This document shows, piece by piece, positions 58,356 to 64,000 of a stretch of 64,000 nucleotides of DNA (within the stretch, counting starts at the first letter, position 1; each line of letters begins with the position of its first letter). The position numbers and the translations under genes were made by a program. The stretch covers positions 116,991-180,990 of the forward strand of contig NZ_JFHE01000010.1 of the NCBI RefSeq assembly GCF_000698555.1. Direction: 5' to 3'. The notes below the pieces were generated by a model. The model saw nothing but the letters and a program-made list of their open reading frames with translations. It made no database searches and was not told where the DNA came from. The stretch is from Caballeronia grimmiae (GTDB lineage: Bacteria > Pseudomonadota > Gammaproteobacteria > Burkholderiales > Burkholderiaceae).

Positions 58356-59573
58356 TTATTGCGCTTCGTACCAGTTGTACTGAGCGATCGAACCGATGGG
58401 CGGCGTGCCGACCTGCAGCGTGATCTCACGCAGCGAACCGAGCTGGATGTTGCGCGGATCGCCCATATAGCGCCGGATATCGCCGTTGTCGCGGATGTAG
58501 ACCACCACGTCTCCGGTCAGGCCCGCGACGTTCGTCGTCGTAAGCGGCTCACCCCAGATGTCGAAGAACTGACCCAGCGTGAAGCGCTTGTTGTTGGGCG
58601 TCTCGACGTGAATGATGCCGGTGTTGTCGTGCGTGTGCAGCTCGTAGTTGCACGAGCCGGGAAGCCCGATGTTCGCCGGCAGCGCACGCGTTTGCCCGTT
58701 ATAGACGATCGAGAGATGCGAATGCACGTGGTACGTTTCGGCCATCCCCGATGCGCAGACCACGCCATCCACCGGCGAGCCCGTTCCGCCCGTCGACGTC
58801 GCGCCGTTCGGCCAGTACAGGGTGCCCACCGTGCCGCCGTAAGTCAGCGTGATCGGCGTGGTGGCGAGCGGCGGCGGATCGGTCCACGCATAGGTCGGAA
58901 TCTGCGTGAGCGGCGTGCCGACTTCCAGCGTCACCTCGCCGTTGCGCGGCAGCACGAGGCTCGCGAGATCGCCCGTGTACTTCGTGAGCGTGCCGCCCGT
59001 GTTCACCCATGCGGTGACCGGTCCCGTCACGCCTGCGACGTTCGTCGCCGACAGCGTCTCACCCCAGACCGCGAAGAACTGGCCGAGCGTGTATTGCGTG
59101 TTGGTCGTCGCATCGATGCGGATCTTGCCGCTGGCGTCGTCGGTGTGGACCGGATAGACGCAGCCGCGCTGCAGAGCCAGGCTCGAGCCCACCGTGCCGA
59201 TGTTGGCGGGCAGCGCGAGCTGCTTGCCGTTCTGATAGATGGAGAGATGCGAATAGGTGTACGACGCGCCTGCCGGTGCGCAGTTCAGGCCGCCGACCGC
59301 CTGGCCCGCGCCGCCGGTCGCCGTCGAGCCATCGGGCCATTGCGCGGCGCCGATCGTGCTGCCGTCGACCACGGCTGTCGCTGCGGCGAGCGTCGGCGTG
59401 GTCGTCGTCGGCGTGCTGGCGCCGGAGGGCGCGCTGGCGCCCGAGGGCGAACTCGCGCCGGAAGGCGAAGACGCGCTCGACGAATCACCTCCGCCGCCGC
59501 AACCGGCCAGTACGACGAGCGCCGCCGCCGAAGCAATTGCGCTCATCCAATAAGCATGCTTTCCTTCTTTCAT
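58356..59573 (-). CDS. Lipoprotein with an internal duplication
   Basis: 405 residues. The signal ends in LAGC, then a low-complexity Gly/Ser/Pro linker with repeated SPSGAS units (residues about 25-60) tethers two homologous domains of about 155 residues. Domain 1 and 2 share blocks: SHLSIYQNGKQLALPANIG versus SHLSIVYNGQTRALPANIG, and TLGQFFAVWGETLSATNVAG versus TLGQFFDIWGEPLTTTNVAG. Each also ends in a [RG]E[IV]TL[QE]VGTP block. I do not recognise a named family. The His in HSHLSI and YSHLSI and a later pair, VHTDD versus LHTHD, might bind metal. Envelope-anchored, function unknown. Confidence 0.85.
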   Translation of the reverse strand: MKEGKHAYWMSAIASAAALVVLAGCGGGGDSSSASSPSGASSPSGASAPSGASTPTTTTPTLAAATAVVDGSTIGAAQWPDGSTATGGAGQAVGGLNCAPAGASYTYSHLSIYQNGKQLALPANIGTVGSSLALQRGCVYPVHTDDASGKIRIDATTNTQYTLGQFFAVWGETLSATNVAGVTGPVTAWVNTGGTLTKYTGDLASLVLPRNGEVTLEVGTPLTQIPTYAWTDPPPLATTPITLTYGGTVGTLYWPNGATSTGGTGSPVDGVVCASGMAETYHVHSHLSIVYNGQTRALPANIGLPGSCNYELHTHDNTGIIHVETPNNKRFTLGQFFDIWGEPLTTTNVAGLTGDVVVYIRDNGDIRRYMGDPRNIQLGSLREITLQVGTPPIGSIAQYNWYEAQ

Positions 59574-60135
59574 GTCTCAACTCCGCTTTTCGTTAATCAA
59601 ACTCTTGTGGCGAGGTACGCTTTAAACGCACAACGCATTCGACGGCATGTGCACGCATGCCTTGTCCGCGTGAATCGAGCACACTCGCAAAACCATTGAA
59701 AACGGCATAAGACAGACGAAACGATTCGTTTCGCTCCGGGCGCGGGTCTCATGCACGCAAGTTTTGCCGTGTGTGGCCTAGACATTCGGTCGATTTAGCC
59801 GAACCTGTGCCGAAGGCCACGGAATAACGCCCTGACGGGCGCGGGTTAATCAATCACGAATACGGTGATTAATAGAAACGCATTTCGGCGAGCGAATTCG
59901 CCGGTGAGACGAAGCGTAACGTTCAAGCTGCGCCGTCGCAAGTAGAAATGTCCCCATATTCCAGTGCGGGCGGATTTTAACGCGGATTAATCGTTCATAT
60001 GTTCATACTGGTCGATGGCGGAAGACAAAATAAAGTATTAATCCGCAACTCGTCCGAAAACGCCAATTGACAGCGCTGACAGCCGCATGAAAGCATCGCC
60101 GGCGCAGTCTCCTCATCCCGACCGGAGCGCTCCCC
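59574..60135. other. 562-bp intergenic region
   Basis: Noticeably A+T-richer than the flanks, holding only short unsupported frames. A weak dyad AATCAC-N7-GTGATT lies around 59854-59872. It separates two divergent genes and should contain both promoters; a CATACT sequence near 60004 is a possible -10. No terminator or RNA seen. Confidence 0.4.
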
Positions 60136-60615
60136 ATGATCTTCCACGCATCCATTCCCGCCCGTGATCCGAAGCACGTCGCTCATGTGCTCGCCGAACT
60201 GTGGGACGGCTTCGCCGCGCCTTTCTCGCCGTTTCCCGATGCCTGGATGGCCGTGGCCGGCGACGATCGCGGCACCATCGTCGAGGTCTATCCGGGCGAT
60301 CGGGTCATCACGCCGGGCGGCGGACACGAGACGAGCGTGAGTTATGGCGCCGGGTCGATAGACCGCCCTCAATACAGCGCATTCCACATGGCAATCGCCA
60401 CGAAGCTGAGCGCCGATCAGGTACTGGCGATTGGCGAGCGCGAAGGATGGCGCGCCGTGCGATGCACGCGCGGCAACGATTTCTTCGATGTGATCGAGCT
60501 TTGGATCGAGAACTCGACCATGCTCGAATTCCTCACGCCCGAGATGCAGGCCCAGTACCTGGCGTTCGCCACGCCGGAGAATTTCCGGGCGATGGCGGCC
60601 GCGGCGACTGCCTGA
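60136..60615 (+). CDS. Hypothetical VOC-like protein
   Basis: 159 residues from ATG 60136 with a GGAGCGCTCCCC upstream. The sequence MIFHASIPARDPKHVAHVLAELW and FHMAIATKLSADQVLAIGEREGWRAV with VIELWIENSTMLEFLTPEMQAQY suggests a vicinal-oxygen-chelate (glyoxalase/dioxygenase-like) fold. Metal ligands could be His and Glu residues in these blocks. No firm family name. It is convergent with pdxY (gap 14 bp) and appears to stand alone. Confidence 0.72.
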   Translation: MIFHASIPARDPKHVAHVLAELWDGFAAPFSPFPDAWMAVAGDDRGTIVEVYPGDRVITPGGGHETSVSYGAGSIDRPQYSAFHMAIATKLSADQVLAIGEREGWRAVRCTRGNDFFDVIELWIENSTMLEFLTPEMQAQYLAFATPENFRAMAAAATA

Positions 60616-60629
60616 GTCCGGTGCGGAGC

Positions 60630-61511
60630 CTAGCCGCGTCGCACGACGTCGCCGCCCGTCACGCGGATGGCCGGAAAGCGGTCCGTCGGCTTCGCGATTT
60701 CATCCTGCGAAGCCACGATCTCGAGTTCGTAGCGGCCGGCATCGTAGGTTGTCTTGACGACGGCGTTCACTGCCGCCAGCGTATGTTCAAGCGCATTGCG
60801 CAGCGAATCGCCGAGCAGCGTGCGCGCGACGAACACCGCGCTCGTCAGATCGCCGACGCCGACCGGCTGCCGCGCAAACGGATACAACGGCCGCTGTGCG
60901 AACCACGCTTCGCTCGCCGTGACGGCGAGCATGTTGAAGGTATCGGCGCGGCTGTTGCGATCGAACAGATGCTTGACCAGTACGATACGCGGCCCGCGCG
61001 CAATCACGTCGCGGCATGCGTCGACCGCCTCTTCGACCGTTTCGATGGTCCGCCCCGCGAGTTTCTCGAGTTCGGTATGGTTGGGCATCATCGCGTCGGC
61101 GACGGTGGGCATCGTCGTGACGAGGAAATCTTCGATGCCCGGCGCGACCGTGCAGCCGCCCGTCGCGCCCATCACCGGATCGCAGAAGTACAGTGCGCGC
61201 GGGTTCACCGCCTTCACCATCTTCACGATCTCGACGACCGCGCGTCCTTGTTCGGTCGCCCCGAGATAGCCCGACAGCACCGCGTTGCAGCGGCCGAGCA
61301 CGCCAATCGCGCCGATGCCTTCGATCACGCTTTGCAGTTCATCGGCATCGACGACACCGCCGGTCCAGCGGCCGTATTGCGTGTGATTCGAAAACTGCAC
61401 CGTGTTGAGCGGCCACACGTTGACGCCGAGTCTGCGCATTGGAAACACCGCCGCGCTGTTGCCCGCATGCCCGAAGACGACGTGCGACTGGATACTCAGG
61501 ACGTTATTCAT
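60630..61511 (-). CDS. pdxY: Pyridoxal kinase PdxY
   Basis: 293 residues from ATG 61511 (weak GGAA site; alternative starts upstream lack support), near the usual 286. A ribokinase-family enzyme that phosphorylates pyridoxal to PLP in the salvage pathway. Conserved segments: [20 protein letters not shown] at the start, [31 protein letters not shown] and the C-terminal [20 protein letters not shown] with the catalytic Asp. Cytosolic. The GVGDLTSA block is the phosphoryl-transfer loop. Confidence 0.93.
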   Translation of the reverse strand: MNNVLSIQSHVVFGHAGNSAAVFPMRRLGVNVWPLNTVQFSNHTQYGRWTGGVVDADELQSVIEGIGAIGVLGRCNAVLSGYLGATEQGRAVVEIVKMVKAVNPRALYFCDPVMGATGGCTVAPGIEDFLVTTMPTVADAMMPNHTELEKLAGRTIETVEEAVDACRDVIARGPRIVLVKHLFDRNSRADTFNMLAVTASEAWFAQRPLYPFARQPVGVGDLTSAVFVARTLLGDSLRNALEHTLAAVNAVVKTTYDAGRYELEIVASQDEIAKPTDRFPAIRVTGGDVVRRG

Positions 61512-61922
61512 ATTGCGATTCCGGGGCGAGGCATGAGCGATGATCGGCGGGCGTCCAGGCAGGCGACGCCTGAACGTGCTCCGTATTGTGCCGTGCCTCG
61601 ACGCGCCGCGGCACGGTGTGGCGGTTATAAATTGCGGCAAAGCACGCCGGGTAGTCGCGCGCCTGCAACATCATGCACGACTGCGACGGCATGATGCTTG
61701 CTCGAACCGTCGCCGATGCCATGCACTGGTCCGCTGCGGATAACCCGATCAGCACCGCAATAAAAAATCGAACGACTTCAGCACACGAATTCGAATGCGC
61801 GCCGGATAATGCAACGATTGCAAAGGCGCGCCGCCCGCGCACCACGCACGGCCATCACACGAGGACCCCCGCACCACCCGCATACACGACATTAACGAAC
61901 CCGAGTCAAATCAGGAGCTGAC
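61512..61922. other. Divergent intergenic region between pdxY and glgC
   Basis: 411 bp containing a GATAAT hexamer (61805-61810) as a possible -10 toward glgC but no good -35. Frames on both strands are unsupported. No hairpins or repeats stand out. Confidence 0.35.
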
Positions 61923-63197
61923 ATGGAGACGCCGTCTAAGAATCGCACCGATTTGCAAAAGTCGACCCTCGCAATCGTCCTCGCCGGCGGGCGCGGCACG
62001 CGTCTCGGGCCGCTTACGGACAAGCGCGTAAAGCCCGCCGTCCACTTTGGCGGCAAATACCGCATCATCGATTTCGCGCTTTCCAACTGCCTCAACTCGG
62101 GCATCCGCCGCATCGCGGTCGTCACGCAGTACAAGGCGCATTCGCTGTTGCGCCATCTGCAGCGCGGCTGGGGTTTTCTGCGCGGCGAGTTCAACGAGTT
62201 CATCGATATCTGGCCGGCGCAGCAGCGCGTCGATTCGAGCTGGTATCGCGGCACCGCCGACGCCGTCTTCCAGAACCTCGACATCATCCGGTCGATCGCG
62301 CCGCAATTCATCATCGTGCTCGCGGGCGATCACGTCTACAAGATGGACTACACGCGCATGGTGCTGGACCACGTCGAGAGCGGCGCGGACTGCACGGTCG
62401 GCTGCATCGAAGTGCCGCGCATGGAGGCGACCGCTTTCGGCGTGATGCATGTCGATGAAAACCGCCGCGTCACCGACTTCCTCGAAAAGCCCGCCGATCC
62501 GCCCGCCATGCCCGGCAAGCCGGATATCGCGCTCGCGAGCATGGGCATCTACGTGTTCAGCGCGAAGTATCTGTATCACCTGCTCGAAGAGAACATCGCT
62601 GCGTCGAGCACGGATCACGATTTCGGCAAGGACATCCTGCCGCGCGTGGTGACGAGCGGCCGGGCGATCGCGCATCCGTTCAGCATGTCCTGCGTCACCT
62701 CGGACGCCGATCCGAACGCGCCGGCGTACTGGCGCGATGTCGGCACCGTCGATGCCTACTGGGCAGCCAATCTCGATCTCGCTTCAACGATTCCGCAACT
62801 CGATCTCTACGACCGCAACTGGCCGATCTGGACCAACCAGGAACAACTGCCGCCGGGCAAGTTCGTCCGCGATCTCAACGGCCAGCAAGGCGCGATCACG
62901 AATCTGCTCGTGTGCGGCGGCTGCGTGATATCGGGATCGCAGGTGTCGAAGTCGGTGTTTTCGTCGGCGGTGCGCGTGCATTCGTTCTGCAACATCAACG
63001 AGGCCGTGTTGTTGCCGCAGGTGACCGTGGGGCCGAGTTGCCGGTTGCAGCGCGTGGTGGTCGATCGGGGATGCACGGTGCCGGAAGGGCTCGTCATTGG
63101 CGAGGACCCGGACGACGACGCCGCGCGATTCTTCCGCACCGAGACGGGGATCACCCTCGTCACGCGGGAGGCGCTCGACCGGCTAGCGCAGAGGTAG
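61923..63197 (+). CDS. glgC: Glucose-1-phosphate adenylyltransferase
   Basis: 424 residues from ATG 61923 behind ATCAGGAGC. It makes ADP-glucose from glucose 1-phosphate and ATP, the committed step in bacterial glycogen synthesis. N-terminal nucleotidyltransferase core [43 protein letters not shown], then [10 protein letters not shown] with catalytic Asp, ASMGIYVF, and a C-terminal left-handed beta helix with repeats such as [32 protein letters not shown]. It is normally regulated by metabolites. glgA follows on the same strand after the repeat region, so the pair is one glycogen locus. Confidence 0.96.
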   Translation: METPSKNRTDLQKSTLAIVLAGGRGTRLGPLTDKRVKPAVHFGGKYRIIDFALSNCLNSGIRRIAVVTQYKAHSLLRHLQRGWGFLRGEFNEFIDIWPAQQRVDSSWYRGTADAVFQNLDIIRSIAPQFIIVLAGDHVYKMDYTRMVLDHVESGADCTVGCIEVPRMEATAFGVMHVDENRRVTDFLEKPADPPAMPGKPDIALASMGIYVFSAKYLYHLLEENIAASSTDHDFGKDILPRVVTSGRAIAHPFSMSCVTSDADPNAPAYWRDVGTVDAYWAANLDLASTIPQLDLYDRNWPIWTNQEQLPPGKFVRDLNGQQGAITNLLVCGGCVISGSQVSKSVFSSAVRVHSFCNINEAVLLPQVTVGPSCRLQRVVVDRGCTVPEGLVIGEDPDDDAARFFRTETGITLVTREALDRLAQR

Positions 63198-63266
63198 TTG
63201 GGCTGGGCTTCGCAGGCGCTCCAGAGCGAAGCCAGATCACTACCGACAGAACCCATGTTGCCCGGA

Positions 63267-63518
63267 CGCCGGAGTAGGCGCTGAAGCGCCCGCTCCGGCG
63301 CGTTCGCTGAGTCGAAGTCGCATTGCCGCTTTCGGGCATGAAGCGGCTACTTCGTCGCATGAGGCTGTGATAGCGCGTTCAAGTGTCGACTGCGGCCGGC
63401 CGCTACTTCGTCGCACCGAGCCGCCGTGAGACTGCTGAAGCGCCAATCGCTACTTCGCCGCATAAAGCCACAATAAGCCGCTACAACACCCCACCGCGAC
63501 CGACCGCTATTTCTCGCA
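63267..63518. repeat. Degenerate intergenic repeat region between glgC and glgA
   Basis: A strong nested hairpin (CGCCGGAG 63267-63274, inner GGCGC-TGAA-GCGCC, CTCCGGCG 63293-63300) follows glgC. Then GCTACTTCGTCGCA occurs at 63346 and 63402, GCTACTTCGCCGCA at 63449, and a degenerate copy GCTATTTCTCGCA at 63506, spaced 47 to 57 bp. Smaller shared segments (GCTGAAGCGCC) recur around 63281, 63434 and 63534. No direct-repeat-plus-unique-spacer order typical of CRISPR is present. Confidence 0.55.
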
Positions 63519-63568
63519 TGGCGCCGCATAAGGCGGTGAAGCGCCAACCGCAGCCAACAGGAGGATCA

Positions 63569-64000
63569 ATGACCGTACGCGTGCTGCACGTCGCAGCAGA
63601 GATGTTTCCGCTGTTGAAAACCGGCGGCCTCGCCGATGTCGCCGGCGCGCTGCCACCCGCGCAATCGCAGTTAGGCATGGACGTGCGCGTCGTGCTGCCA
63701 GGCTTTCCCGCCGTGCTCGCGGGCCTAGCCGATCTCGCGCCCGTCGCCGATCTCGGCGGCGCATTCGGCGCAGCCGGCGTACGCCTCGAACGCGGCGTGC
63801 TGAAGCCGCACGGGGTCGTCGTCTACGTCGTGCGCGCCGACGCCTTTTATGACCGTCCCGGCAATCCGTATCTCGATGCCGCGCATCGCCCGTACGCGGA
63901 CAACGATCGCCGCTTCGCGCTGCTCGGATGGACCGCCGCGCGCATCGCCACCGGCGCGGATCCCGAATGGAAGCCGGACATCGTCCACGCGCACGACTGG
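63569..64000 (+). CDS. glgA: Glycogen synthase, N-terminal part
   Basis: The first 144 codons from ATG 63569 (GGAGGATCA site), cut by the window end; a full GlgA is about 470-500 residues. GT5 glycogen synthase that extends alpha-1,4-glucan from ADP-glucose. The KTGGLADVAGALP motif (ADP-glucose site, residues 17-29) is clear, and HAHDW at the end is the conserved segment leading to the second half of the N-terminal domain. It completes the glycogen pair with glgC upstream. Confidence 0.93.
   Translation, partial: MTVRVLHVAAEMFPLLKTGGLADVAGALPPAQSQLGMDVRVVLPGFPAVLAGLADLAPVADLGGAFGAAGVRLERGVLKPHGVVVYVVRADAFYDRPGNPYLDAAHRPYADNDRRFALLGWTAARIATGADPEWKPDIVHAHDW

Noticed and set aside
61504..61845. 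113-codon minus frame upstream of pdxY
   Set aside because: No ribosome site, no family features, overlaps the promoter region and pdxY start; composition looks like noise.
63346..63518. Possible CRISPR-like array between glgC and glgA
   Set aside because: Repeats are only 13-14 bp, imperfect and irregularly spaced, no cas genes are near, and the unit-to-spacer lengths do not fit.

Overview
The window reads as a chromosomal segment of a high-GC betaproteobacterium of the family Burkholderiaceae, most like Caballeronia or Paraburkholderia. This is inferred from the gene content (phasin, DUF3564-type protein, mprF-acvB pair, phosphoketolase-acetate kinase, glgC-glgA, many LysR/GntR/IclR catabolic loci) and the codon use. 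I saw no rRNA, tRNA, insertion sequence, prophage or CRISPR array. The genes are dense and look native.

Layout. 1-10 kb: C-terminal part of an AcpA-like phosphoesterase, a LysR-RidA pair divergent from an NAD-dependent epimerase, an Ldh-type dehydrogenase flanked by two GntR-like palindromes, an M20 peptidase, a predicted lipid-anchored penicillin/AHL-acylase homologue and two small proteins. 10-16.6 kb: mprF and acvB (lysyl-phosphatidylglycerol synthesis/flipping and hydrolysis), two lipoproteins, and two divergent receiver-domain proteins. 16.7-25.5 kb: a translationally coupled ABC uptake operon ending in an aldose epimerase, then a DapA-like aldolase, an FCD-type GntR regulator, a BKACE enzyme and a DUF3303-like protein. 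25.7-30.7 kb: an EF-hand protein with a two-component system, an Fnr-like regulator, a DUF3564-like protein, a small membrane protein under an Fnr-type box, and a phasin.

30.7-34.2 kb: a membrane Ser/Thr kinase with a DUF4384-like C-terminus lies divergent to three short genes. The three products share a gap-free 26-residue double-glycine leader and have unrelated cysteine-free tails. I consider this the most unusual locus in the window. 34.2-43.7 kb: Lhr helicase, a GMA12-like glycosyltransferase, then phosphoketolase and acetate kinase. 43.7-48.3 kb: a thioesterase, a small unknown protein, and an oxidase-aldehyde dehydrogenase pair under a divergent XRE-cupin regulator, probably for lysine or pipecolate breakdown.

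48.3-57.3 kb: an IclR-linked catabolic cluster (PhyH oxygenase, IclR, TIM-barrel isomerase, NIPSNAP, two 3-ketosteroid-dehydrogenase-like flavoproteins, Gfo/Idh dehydrogenase, shikimate-dehydrogenase-like enzyme). Two near-identical IclR-type boxes sit at its internal promoters. Its substrate is unknown, and I infer a ring or cyclic polyol compound. 57.4-64 kb: lipoproteins, a candidate small RNA with its own promoter and terminator, a duplicated-domain lipoprotein, pdxY, and glycogen synthesis (glgC and the start of glgA) separated by a degenerate repeat region.
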